A DNA stretch of 64,000 bases from the NCBI GenBank assembly GCA_004519485.1, contig CP038118.1, forward strand, positions 558,001 to 622,000, read 5' to 3'. This stretch comes from Nannochloropsis oceanica (Eukaryota > Sar > Eustigmatophyceae > Eustigmatales > Monodopsidaceae). A program made the translations under genes and the position numbers. The notes under the pieces are model-generated. The model worked only from the letters and a program-made list of their open reading frames with translations, was not told the DNA's origin and did no database searches. Of this stretch, positions 20,187 through 30,100 are shown piece by piece (positions within the stretch are counted from its first letter, which is position 1; each line of letters starts with the position of its first letter).

Positions 20187-21491
20187 CTAACACCCTCCAC
20201 CCCCCCCTCCACAGCAACCCCCTCCTCCTTTATGCACATGCCCTTGGAAAGACCGTCCCTCCCACCACGCGCTCAATGCCTCCTCTTTGAGGTACTGCTG
20301 TCCTACCGCATTATTCTCCAACAGCCGTCCATCCCTCCCAAATATCAACAACCTGGGAATCGATGTAATCCCATATACACTTATCACGCCCTCTCTCCCT
20401 CCCTCCCCCCCTTCTTCGTCTTCCCACGGCAATGCCAACCAGGGCATGCTTCCAAAGTAACTCTCGAACATTTCTTTCTCCTGGTCCAAGCTCACAAACA
20501 CTATCTCTAACCGCCCTCCTTCCCTGCCTCCCTCCCTCCCTCCCCCCATCCTCTTGTAAAAATCGGCCAACAAGGGAGTGAATTGTCGACATGGGCCGCA
20601 CCAGTGCGCAGACGCGTACACACCCACCACTTTTCCCGCCAGCAGCTCCTCCACCCCTCCCGCCGTCCCACCCTCCCGCCCTCCTACCAACAATGTAGGT
20701 CCTAACAGATTCTTCAAGGCAGGAGAGAGCATGGGAGGGGCTAACGCCTCGCTCCATGCACTCCAAGCCCAATTTTCCTCGCTCCCCACCTCCCCTCCCT
20801 CCCCCAGTGGCCGCACACGAAAATGATACTTTTTCCCCCCGTCTAAATTCTTCTTTTTCACACTTGTTCCGCCCACCTTCCCAACCTCCTTCCACCTCAC
20901 CTTCCCCTGTTCCCTCATCTCTATCACATATGCCTCGGCCCCATCAACGGATTCCCAGGCCAAAGCCACACACCCCGCTTTCCCTCCCTCCCTCCCTCTC
21001 TCCTCCCTGGGCGTCGCCATTTTCTGGAGGGAGGGAGGGAGGGTACGAAGGAGGGAGGATTGGAGGAAGGGCATCCAATCGACATTGTCACGGGCTCGGA
21101 CCCGGAAACGGTAAAGGGTGGAGGGGCAGAGATTTTTTTTGCGGACCATGGTGGTTTTGACTGAGGGAGTGGAGGAGGAATAGTATTGGTCAGCAATACA
21201 AATGACGATCGATGTAGTGGAAGAAAGAATGGAGGGAGGAGAGGGGATGGGGAGGGTGGGAGGGAGGGAGGGAAGGGAGATGCACGTACGGGATGCCGAT
21301 AGTGACGTCCATTCCTCGTCGTCGCCTGTAGACTCCGACGCCTTCCTGGCCATCTGGAGCTCGTAGCACACGGCATTTGGTACTTCCTCCCATCCTATCA
21401 GTAATGCTTCGGGCTCCGCTTCAATAGCCACGACACTGGGGAGAGACTGCGGAATAGGGGGCGAGGGCGATGGCTTCTCGGGGGCGGACAT
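20187..21491 (-). CDS. Fibronectin type III - thioredoxin-like (nucleoredoxin/tryparedoxin type) protein
   Basis: 434 residues, one exon. Two FN3-like domains come first (about 20-135 and 165-255; WEEVPNAVCYELQMA, VALAWESVDGAEAYVIEM, YHFRVRPLG). A thioredoxin-fold domain occupies about 270-410, with the active site AHWCGPCRQFTP (Cys at about 298 and 301), the nucleoredoxin-like FVSLDQEKEMFESYF and a cis-Pro loop (GITSIPRLLIF). The protein ends in a Gly/Cys-rich tail (GGGGCCGGGGGGC). REGG-type simple sequence interrupts the thioredoxin fold twice. There is no signal peptide, so it is probably a cytosolic or nuclear disulfide reductase; FN3 domains may bind a partner. The tail could be lipidated or bind metal, which is speculation. 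Confidence 0.88.
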   Translation of the reverse strand: MSAPEKPSPSPPIPQSLPSVVAIEAEPEALLIGWEEVPNAVCYELQMARKASESTGDDEEWTSLSASRTCISLPSLPPTLPIPSPPSILSSTTSIVICIADQYYSSSTPSVKTTMVRKKNLCPSTLYRFRVRARDNVDWMPFLQSSLLRTLPPSLQKMATPREERGREGGKAGCVALAWESVDGAEAYVIEMREQGKVRWKEVGKVGGTSVKKKNLDGGKKYHFRVRPLGEGGEVGSEENWAWSAWSEALAPPMLSPALKNLLGPTLLVGGREGGTAGGVEELLAGKVVGVYASAHWCGPCRQFTPLLADFYKRMGGGREGGREGGRLEIVFVSLDQEKEMFESYFGSMPWLALPWEDEEGGEGGREGVISVYGITSIPRLLIFGRDGRLLENNAVGQQYLKEEALSAWWEGRSFQGHVHKGGGGCCGGGGGGC

Positions 21492-22078
21492 GGCGGCAAC
21501 CGAAGGGCAGGCTTGGCGCCTTTAGACTTTCTCTCTCCTGCTACCAACTTGTAGATTGTGTGTGTTCGTGGTTAATAGAAGTTGTTGTTAGGGGAAGACG
21601 ACACAAACAAGCTTTGAGTTCGTCAGAGATTCCAACCAGATACAGCGAGTCTCCGCGAACGGAACTCCCGAGCCGCTGCCGCGACTGATGAAAGCGACTG
21701 CTGCCCAGTGTAAATCCTTACTTGACGTTGATATGCTGTCAAGTTTTGTTGTTGGTCCTCCCGCAGCACGTACAGCAGTGTTTTAGGAATCGACTGTGAA
21801 ATGTCACCGCCGACTTGCTTTGACCCTTTGCTGTCAAACCAGGGGTCTGCGCAGCCCTGCTTTTTGCCTTCCACCCTCGCAGCAAGCTATATGATACTGC
21901 CCCAGTTCTGCACCCTCGTATCATACCACTCACGCGGATACCTACCACCTACATAGGGCCCCTCCGGGCATCGTACGGGCGCGGGGTGGTGGAACACCAA
22001 GTTGTTGAGCTGTGGAGCACAAGTGAAGACGACCCATAAAAAGTATAAACCAATTTCATTTCATTTTTAATCCCTGGA
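21492..22078. other. Intergenic, no gene seen
   Basis: Upstream flank of the FN3-thioredoxin gene and of the next plus-strand gene. No recognisable coding feature. Confidence 0.4.
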
Positions 22079-22487
22079 ATGAGCCGTATGATCGAGGTCG
22101 AGCGCTTGAAACGCTCCATGCTTGTCCGGGCCCGCCTCTTGCAGTGGCGCCTCCGCGCCCGTCGTCGGCCGCCCGCCCGGTGGTTTTGTGGTGGTGCCGG
22201 CAATTCGACTGGGAGGGATCAAGTAGCCGCAACGATGTCGTCCTCGCGGATCCCATCAAGCAACGCTAACCACGCGGCTTTCATCGACAATGATTACACT
22301 GTGCCACCTAAACTCAATATGTACGTAATTGGAGTCATGTTAGCTTATTTTTGTATCTTCTATGCGCAGGAAACGACCTGCAGCTGATGCAGTTCCAGCT
22401 GCTCTAGCAGCCGGCCGTCGGAAATCCCAAGACAAGGATCGGGTTTTCATCGATCTCTTACACACAACTGTTACAAAACAAAAATAA
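22079..22487 (+). CDS. Small basic protein of unknown function, two exons
   Basis: Exons 22079-22320 and 22370-22487 join through a 49-bp intron with a GTACGT donor and TGCGCAG acceptor; phase is kept and the product is about 119 residues. The N-terminal half is Arg-rich (RARLLQWRLRARRRPPARW); the C-terminal half reads NHAAFIDNDYTVPPKLNMKR, then RKSQDKDRVFIDLLHTTV. An alternative start is the ATG at 22234 (MSSSRIPSS). No known domain. The next gene starts only 36 bp after the stop, so this could instead be the 5' part of that gene with an intron I did not resolve. Confidence 0.4.
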
Positions 22488-22522
22488 TCTTGGATTACAG
22501 GTCATGTCATCATCGGAGGATT

Positions 22523-23017
22523 ATGATGCCGTCCTTCATCCCTCCTCAAGACCCAGCTTCTCACCTCTCTGATGTCGCCGTGGCCTGTCCCGAGCTCTTG
22601 GAGCAGGTAAGACACGGCCAGGAGGGAGGAGAGAAGGAGGAAGGAAGAGAGTTTGGAGCAGAGAAGAGCGTGCTTTCGAGATGGTACCAGCACAGACACA
22701 CGCATGCCTGCAGATCTATTGTCATCCATCATCCTTTCCTTAATCCCTCTCTCCCCGCTTGCCCTCCTCAGATATTCCATTTCGTTCGTTCCCGGGAGCT
22801 GCGCGCCGTCACTCTCGCTGCTCGTCCTTTCAAGTATCAGCTCGATTGCCAAGAGGTGTGGCGTTCTCTGTACTTCCGGCGATTTACCGCCGCCTTTGGA
22901 AAGTTTAAAAATTGGAAAATCTGTTATATTATGAGGGATGAACGCTGTGACAGGATAAGGATGTGGCGGAATTTTTTCGAGGCCTCAAGGGGAAAGGCTG
23001 CAATGCCGGTGCAGTGA
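22523..23017 (+). CDS. Short F-box-like protein, two exons
   Basis: Exons 22523-22606 and 22772-23017, GTAAGA donor and CCTCAG acceptor, joined in phase 0; about 109 residues. The central part SDVAVACPELLEQIFHFVRS plus LRAVTLAARPFKYQL resembles an F-box-like helical motif, and the splice falls inside it. The C-terminus is basic and aromatic (FRRFTAAFGKFKNWK). There are no substrate-binding repeats, so it may be the N-terminal fragment type of an F-box protein. The intron has a GGAGGGAGGAG tract after the donor and a CCCTCTCTCC tract before the acceptor. Confidence 0.5.
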   Translation: MMPSFIPPQDPASHLSDVAVACPELLEQVRHGQEGGEKEEGREFGAEKSVLSRWYQHRHTHACRSIVIHHPFLNPSLPACPPQIFHFVRSRELRAVTLAARPFKYQLDCQEVWRSLYFRRFTAAFGKFKNWKICYIMRDERCDRIRMWRNFFEASRGKAAMPVQ

Positions 23018-24665
23018 AAGAAATTGGGGAAGGAGGATGAAAGAGGTGGAAGGAGAAATGATTGGATGTTAATTTCAATATCGGTACCAATGAATTATAG
23101 GCGCTGGTTCTGTAAGTAGAAATCAAGAGTACACACTTGAGAAAAGAATGAGCATACGAAGAGGTAGGGAGAGGAGCAGCTAGAGACGTGGGACCTGGCA
23201 ATGGAATTTCTTTTAAAAAACTCCTATACGAAAAATTGACAAAGCGAAAGACGCACAGACAGGCTGAGAGATAGAAGGTGTGTGTATACATAAATACGTA
23301 AGTAAGGGCCCAGCCACACACTTTTTGAGGGGAGCAGGAGACGTTTAGGGAAAGAAAACGAGTAAAAATATGGTGGAAGACGCCATCTTTTCACCGGGAC
23401 CAGACTAATAAAGGGCAGTGCCACAAGTAATTAGATGGTCTATCCGGTTCCGTTTTTAAAAAGTAATGCTTGATAAAGGATGATAAACGAATGGAGGAAA
23501 AAAGAAAGGAAGCGTTTGTAGAAATTACTGAAGGAAAACCACGTCTCCTGGTCACCTTATATGTGTGTGGGACTTTGGTTTGCTCGCCGGCATTCGACTT
23601 GTTCTCTCCTCTCTCCAGGCTGAGTGCGATCACGAAAACTGTGATGCAAATGAGTTCTCATCTCTCTTTTCCCTAGGACCTTTCCTGCGTGAGAAAGATG
23701 ATCAGCAGCAGCGGCTAGTAACAACAGCAGCAGCAGAGGCGGCTTTCAGAAGCCAATGCGTAGGCACTCTCTTAATCTGGTGCTCTATTGTCCGCCATTA
23801 CTATTGCCTTCAAACATACTTCGACAGTGACGGACAGTAGTGCCTAGATGCTTGCCTAGAGGACGTCAGGTTGTATTCTATAGAATTGTAGGATAGCGGC
23901 AGGAAAAAGAACTAGGTGCTTGCCCAAACGGCTTTAACGGTTTTTCGAAAGTCGCATCGCTTCGTGTTCTCTCCCATCTCCGGCGGCGCAATGAACCGGC
24001 TGCCTGGCTCTTCTAATAGTTGTGGTGCCCTTGTCGTCCTGCTCTTCATGATTTTCCGGATATGTCCTCTAGTTATGAAACAATGCTCTCATTAACCCAG
24101 CTCTCTGCTACTGTGTGTACGGCACGACGCGCACGTCATGCACAAGGTCGCTTATTCGCGGGGGCCCATACCGCGTCTCCACAGATACCAACTCTTATCT
24201 TATTGCAACCAGTCACACAAATAAATCTGCGTGTGCTTACCGGTCCAAGTGCTCCTCCTGCATTACCGCGTCCTTTTCAGCCAGCTCCAGGCCACCCATC
24301 TACACCCGCCCTTCGATCCCTAAGCGATGTCGTGATAACGAGCGTGGACTTTAAGGGCCATGAGATGGTTATGGGCATCTCTCTCAACGGCCTCGTGTTC
24401 TGCTCTGACTGTCGATGTGTGAGCAGCGATCTTCTTTGCTAGGAAGGGGGAGCCGTGAACCTGAAGAGGCGAACGCACACACAAATACCCCGCCTCTACA
24501 AACAAGCCTAGCCGCAGCTCTCCCCCTGCCCGCGACCGCCCCAAGCAAGCACCGTCTGTTCCAAATCCTCTTTTGTCGTCGCCACGAAACTGACATCTTA
24601 CACTCCTCCCTACCCACCCCGACGCACACAGGCACACGCCACCATCACCCCTCCACCTCTCCACC
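23018..24665. other. Intergenic, no convincing gene
   Basis: AT-richer unique DNA. The plus-strand frame 24020-24442 (140 codons) has no recognisable domain and ends shortly before the next gene; it may be leader sequence. Pyrimidine-rich sequence at 24640-24665 immediately precedes the next start codon. Confidence 0.4.
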
Positions 24666-26321
24666 ATGCGTCGCGTTGCCATGGGCGCCATGGCCTTGGC
24701 CAGCCTCTCTGCCTACTCCACCGCTGCCCGTGTCGAGGAATGCTTGATCCCCTCCACTTACAGCGTGTCCAAAGACTACTTCCCCGCTGCCGCCGGAGCC
24801 ACCGTGGATGAAGCCCGTAAATTCACCATTGAATACGTGCAAGGCTACAAGGTCGTCACCAACCTGAAGGGGAAACGTCAATATATCCTCTACCCCTGCG
24901 GAGCTCCAGAGCCGGACGTCGCAGGTCTCACCACCCCCGAGGGCTTCGAGCGTCGTTTCCTCAGCGTACCTGCCCAGAAGGTGGTGACGGCCGAAACGGT
25001 GTCGTATGATTTTTTGAACTTGCTTCAAAACGACCAGACGGAGATGGGGGTGACTGACCGTGTCATCGCCCTCTCCTCCTACTCCTCCGATGCCTGCGCT
25101 CAGAAGGCCTTGAGTTGTTCGTCGAACGTCATGGCTCCTGGTGTTAGTGCTGCCAGCCCTGGGTGGGGTGCGAAGGCGGAGGAATTCGACGCCGTGATGA
25201 AAGAGGCCGGTGTGTACTTCGATTACTCTGAAACTTACGAAGGCACTGCCACCAAGGATAAAACCGTCATTTTCTCGGCAACCTCTGAAACTAGCCTGTT
25301 GGGAAGAGGAGAGTGGATTAAGTTCGTGGGGGCCTTTTTTAATTTGGACGGGGTGGCGGAGCAGAAGTTTGAAGAGACGAAGGAGACGTACTATAAGCTT
25401 TCGGATGCGGCGAAGTCTGAGAATGATGCACGGCCCAAGGTGAGCTTTCTTCAGGTGGATACTTTTGGAGATAAAATAGTTGATTACTACGGGATTTCCG
25501 TGGCGGGGTACAAGAGATCGGCGGTCTTAGATGCGGGAGGATGGATCGCGAATTTGGAGGATTTTGTGGGTTTGCCAGGAGTCAATTTCACTACGGCGAT
25601 GAGTACTGCGAGGTGGGAGGTGCCCAAGGCGGCCGGGCCTGAGAGGGACGCGGCGATCAAGGCTTTCACAGAGCACTTGAAGGATACGGATATTTTGATT
25701 GATGAACGATATTCTTCTACGACGTTGACGCGCGATGAGGCGTTGGCGGCGTATGGCTTGACAAGTGCTGATGTCGAGTTTCCCTTCATTAAGAATGGGA
25801 AGTTCTTCCGTCAAGATAAGACCGGGTCGGCCAGTGGCTCTGCGTGGTTTGAGACGGGTGTTTCTCGTCCCGATGTCGTCCTGATGGACTTCATCAAGGT
25901 CGTCCACCCGACCACGTCTCTGGTGGCAAAACACGACACGGTCTTCCTTCGTGACCTCTTCAAGGGGGAGGAGAAGAAGGTCATCACCGCTGAGGAGTGC
26001 ACGCGTGGCTACCCTGTGTGCGGCCTAGCCCTCACTGACAAAGCTGCTGCCATCTGCCCCAGCGATTCCTTCAAGACCTGCTCTAATGGAAGCAAGGTCT
26101 TCCTGTCCACGGCCTCGGGGTGCACTAAGTACAAGAGCTGCCCGATGAAGAGCTTGAGCGAATACACGGGCCTGCCGACGAGCTCCAATATTATTTTGGG
26201 TGTTTTCCTGTCCCTGGCTGGTCTCCTGTTGCTCGCCTGTGGCTTTATGTGGGGGAAGAAGCGAGTGGCGGCTCGCGCCGGGTCGAATGGCCTTTCCCCC
26301 AACGCGGCGAGCATGCATTAA
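24666..26321 (+). CDS. Secreted, C-terminally membrane-anchored periplasmic-binding-protein-like protein
   Basis: 551 residues, one exon, with clean codon use and very little simple sequence, unlike its neighbours. A signal peptide (MRRVAMGAMALASLSAYSTA) is followed by a Cys-containing ectodomain and one C-terminal membrane segment (NIILGVFLSLAGLLLLACGF) with a short basic cytosolic tail. The ectodomain begins ARKFTIEYVQGYKVVTNL and RQYILYPCGAPEPD, a pattern I associate with eukaryotic homologues of bacterial ABC-type iron/cobalamin binding proteins, and later has WIKFVGAFFNLDGVAEQKF, another stretch of that fold. A role in surface capture of a nutrient such as an iron complex or vitamin is an inference; no ligand residue can be named. 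Confidence 0.6.
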   Translation: MRRVAMGAMALASLSAYSTAARVEECLIPSTYSVSKDYFPAAAGATVDEARKFTIEYVQGYKVVTNLKGKRQYILYPCGAPEPDVAGLTTPEGFERRFLSVPAQKVVTAETVSYDFLNLLQNDQTEMGVTDRVIALSSYSSDACAQKALSCSSNVMAPGVSAASPGWGAKAEEFDAVMKEAGVYFDYSETYEGTATKDKTVIFSATSETSLLGRGEWIKFVGAFFNLDGVAEQKFEETKETYYKLSDAAKSENDARPKVSFLQVDTFGDKIVDYYGISVAGYKRSAVLDAGGWIANLEDFVGLPGVNFTTAMSTARWEVPKAAGPERDAAIKAFTEHLKDTDILIDERYSSTTLTRDEALAAYGLTSADVEFPFIKNGKFFRQDKTGSASGSAWFETGVSRPDVVLMDFIKVVHPTTSLVAKHDTVFLRDLFKGEEKKVITAEECTRGYPVCGLALTDKAAAICPSDSFKTCSNGSKVFLSTASGCTKYKSCPMKSLSEYTGLPTSSNIILGVFLSLAGLLLLACGFMWGKKRVAARAGSNGLSPNAASMH

Positions 26322-27171
26322 TTTATTTAGTAATTACTTGTTGGAGCGTGGGATTGAGTGACGGAAAGAATGTGGGGGAAGTGGGGGAGGGGGGTTGGAA
26401 TGAGGGAGGGAGTTGACTTAACTTCTTGGGATACGGCAGTCCTAATTTCGCCTTGCGCATTAAGTTCTGGTCCAAGCTTTCGATGAGTCAATTGAAGTCG
26501 CTGGTCCATGACAGAAGAGCGAGGGAGGAGGAAGTGGGAGGGGAAGGAAGGTCACGGGTGGGTCAGTATATGTGTAGGTATATGTAGTCACCCTACATAC
26601 TCGCAACCATCAACCCTCCCCGTATCTGGAAGGAGAAGAAAAAAACGGATACAGAGAGTAAAGAAAAAGACGAATTTGAAGAAGAATGATTTTTAAAATC
26701 ACTTTTGATTCTTCAAGGGTGGAAAGAAGGAAAACCAAAGAATCAAGGCCATTAGAGGACTGTGGTAAAGAGGGGACCAGTAGAGAAATGATTGGGTGCT
26801 ATGATTTTCATTAATTAATTATTTTCCTCATTCGTTATGATGGATTTCTCTATCTATCATCAATTAGACCTAATATTAAACATAAATGCTGTTTCATCTT
26901 TTCAACCCTTACCCTAATCACCGCCATGTTGCTGCTCCTGCTCCTGCTTCTGTATCCGCTCCAGCTCCTGCTGCTCCTGCTCTCATCCCTAACTGTCGCT
27001 ATTCGTCCCATGAACGTATGGCTTATGCTAATGCTATTCCTCCTCCTCCTCCTCCTCCTCCTCCTCCTCCTCCTCCTCCTCCTCCTCCTCCTCCTCCTCC
27101 TCCTCCTCTTCCTCTTTATACAGCTGATGTTGACGCTGCTACTGATTCTATTGCTCCTCCTCCTGCTGCAG
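26322..27171. other. Convergent intergenic region
   Basis: 3' flanks of the binding-protein-like gene (+) and the dymeclin-type gene (-). No gene seen; apparent Leu- or Pro-rich frames at 26886-27405 come from the CTC repeat. Confidence 0.5.
27038..27109. repeat. (CCT)n trinucleotide microsatellite
   Basis: More than 20 uninterrupted CCT/CTC units, pure pyrimidine on the plus strand; just downstream of the dymeclin-type stop codon. Confidence 0.95.
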
Positions 27172-30100
27172 CTAGACGTGCATCGTCACCACCACGGGGG
27201 GGGGGGAGGCACGACTGCTACTGTCACCTCTACTCCCAGTGCTTCCATAAGCTGGTTGCTCTTGCCTTTGTCGCTGCTGAGAGGAAGAAGAAGAAGACAA
27301 GGATGTGAGGGAGGACGGCACAACCCCCATGGCCCCCGCCAGAAATTTTCTCACCACCCCCTTCCCTTCCTCTGGAGGAGCGGAAGGGGCCGAGGGCGGG
27401 AGTGAGGGCGGGAGTGAGGGCGGGAGGGGTGGTGTGAAGGCAGAAATACACGGTGTGATCCACCACACATCCTCCTTGGTCTTTGCATGGACGATTTCCC
27501 ATATGTAGGGCACAAAGAACGCCTCCGCTTCCGCCTCCTCCTCATACGTAAACTTCAATTCAGGGTCTATGGCCATCTCTCCCCCTGGGCCTAGTCCGCC
27601 CTCCCTCCCTCCCTCCTTCCTACCCTGCCATTCCCTTGCTCCTTTCTCTAACAATAGCATGGCTTTGTCCACGGACAGCGTCTCTTCCGTCTCGTCGAAA
27701 AGACGCCCGAAAAAAAGCAATACCTCAGGCACAATTCCTAGCCCTACCTCGCTCCCTCCTTCCCCTTCCCCTTCCCCTTGGATGGAATGGAGGGCGTGCG
27801 GGAGAGAGGGTGGGAACGAGGCCGAGGCGAGGGCACGGATGGAAGGGTGGGAGAGGAGAGGCTCGAGATGGTGACGAGAGTAGAGGAGGGAGTGGATGAG
27901 GGAGAGGTTGGTGGGAAGAAGGGGAGGAGAGAGGGCAATCGTGAAGAAGGACAGGATGGCCCGCAAGGCTGTTGAGAGGAGAGCGTGCGTGAGGGAGGGG
28001 TCGTCATCTGTCGAGGAGGACGAGGAGGAAGTAGGATATGAGGGATGATGGGTGCCGTTGGTGTTGTTGCAGCTGTTGCTGCTGCTGCTGCTGCTGCTGC
28101 TATAGCTGCTGCTGTTGGAAGCCGAGTGATGATGCGAGGGCAGGGTGGGGGACGACGAGGAAGGCTGAGGAGAAGGAGCAGTCGCAGCACCAGCAGGGAC
28201 AGGAGAGGAGGAGGAGGAGACGGAGGACGGGGAAGAGGAAGAAGAGGAGAGACGCTCGGCAAATTGGACATACCGCCGAAGAAGGAGGAGGAGGACGTGA
28301 ACGAGGCGGAGGGAAGCATAGCCGTGAATGTGTTCTGCTTGGGCTGAAAGGTTCAGGAGGATGGCGCTGGTGGTGGAGAGAAGGTAGAGCCGGCTTCCAT
28401 CTCCGCTGCTGCTGCTGCTGCTAACACTCTCTAGCTGCGAATGTGGCTGCAGATGGCACTGCTGGTGCTGGTGCTCGTGAGGGCGAGGAGGAAGAGGGGT
28501 TTGTATCGCAAAGAGGAGGACACGAAGAAGGCAGAGGAGGGAGAGGGATCCAAGGGAGGTCCGTGCAAGCATTCTTTCTCTATACCATGGGACAGAGGGA
28601 AGAAACAACCGTCGGAAAAGGGCGGAGTTGAAGGCGGAATCTTGGGAGAGAAGGAGGAGGAGGGTGAGAAGAAGGTAGAGAGGTCGGGGGGAGGGGGGGA
28701 GGGAGGGAGGGAGGGATGACCCGGTGAAGGAGGAGGAGGACGACGATGACGATGAGGACGAGGAGGAGGGCGAGGAGGAGGCGGCGGGGTGGTAGAGTTG
28801 ATGGAGGAGGGGGAGGAGGAGGGTATCTACATCCGATTGCGCGAGGGTGCAGGAGAGGAAGAGGGGGTTGGGTGAGACGAGGAGGGAGTAGAAAAGGAGA
28901 GGAGCCGGCTCGCCCTGAGGGAGGGAACGGGCAAGGGCAGCGAAGAGTTTATCGAAGGGGAGCTGCAGCTGCCGCGATGCCACTCCCTCCTTCCCTCCTC
29001 CGGCTGCTGCTGCTGCTGCTCGTGCTCCTGCCATGGGGACAGCAGCAGCTTCTTCGTCAACGTCTTCCTCTTCGTATTGGTACCTCTCATCTTTAAGTGA
29101 GTCGAACGCAGTACGAAATGGGTTGCTACTGCTGCTGCTACTGGTGTTGAGAGAGGTGTTTGTCGTACTGCTGCTGCTACTGCTGCTGCCTTCGCCTCGA
29201 CGGTAGAATAGAAGGAGCAGCAGTAGCAGTACTCCTCGTTGCCCCAGTAATACAGCAGCTTCTCCTTGCCCTCCTTCCCTTCCTCCTCTACCTCCTCCAC
29301 TTTTAACCCCGACAGCAGCGGCGGCAGCAGCAGCAGCAGCACCAGCAGCTGCTGCTGCGGTCAGCGCCTTTCCTCCTCCTCTACTGCTGCTGGTATTGCT
29401 GCTCCTGCTGCCCCTGGTATTGCTGCTACTACTACTGTCGCTTCCATCCAAAGAGGAAGAGGTTGTGTGAGCCGAGGCCGCGGGGGAAGAAACCCCTCCC
29501 TCCTTCCCTCCCTCCCCCCCGACCACATACGAATATAGATTTCGAAACATCCCAGCACCACCCTTCCCCTCCCTCCCTTCCTCCCTTCCTTCCTCCCTCC
29601 CTCCACCTTCTGGAATAGGAATCGTGCTCTCTCTCTGCTGCTGGTTATAGGAACAGGGTCTCGTTCCTCCTTCCAAGCCCTCGGTAAAAGAATGAGACGC
29701 AGATGCCGATGCTATCCTCCCTTCCTCCCGCCCTCCCTTCCCGCCCTCCCGCCCTCCCCCTAACCATCGCGGTGTATTCATCCAGCCTGACAAGGCCCCT
29801 GTCAGTGATTTTACGTCCTCACTGCTACTACTCCTGCTGTTGCTGCTCTTGCCCCTCGTCCGCCCTCCCTCCCTCCCTTCCTCCCTCCCTCCCACAGGAG
29901 GAACAGTCGGCTGGACAAACCACATCAATAATTGCCTTACCATCCTCACGCCCTCCCTCCCTCCCTCCCTCCCTCCCTCTTCCATGAGCGCATCGAGGAA
30001 AATGTGTTCCTTGGGGCGAGTCTTCCCTCCCTCCCTCCTTCCCTCCCTCCCGTCCCTCGCTCCATAAAGCTGGCTGGAACAGAGTACAAGGAGAAGATTT

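Noticed and set aside
22929-23321. 130-codon minus-strand frame
   Set aside because: Overlaps the F-box-like gene's 3' end, has no domain, and looks like a composition artefact.
26886-27405. Poly-Pro and poly-Leu plus-strand frames
   Set aside because: Different frames of the CCT microsatellite and antisense of the dymeclin-type 3' end.
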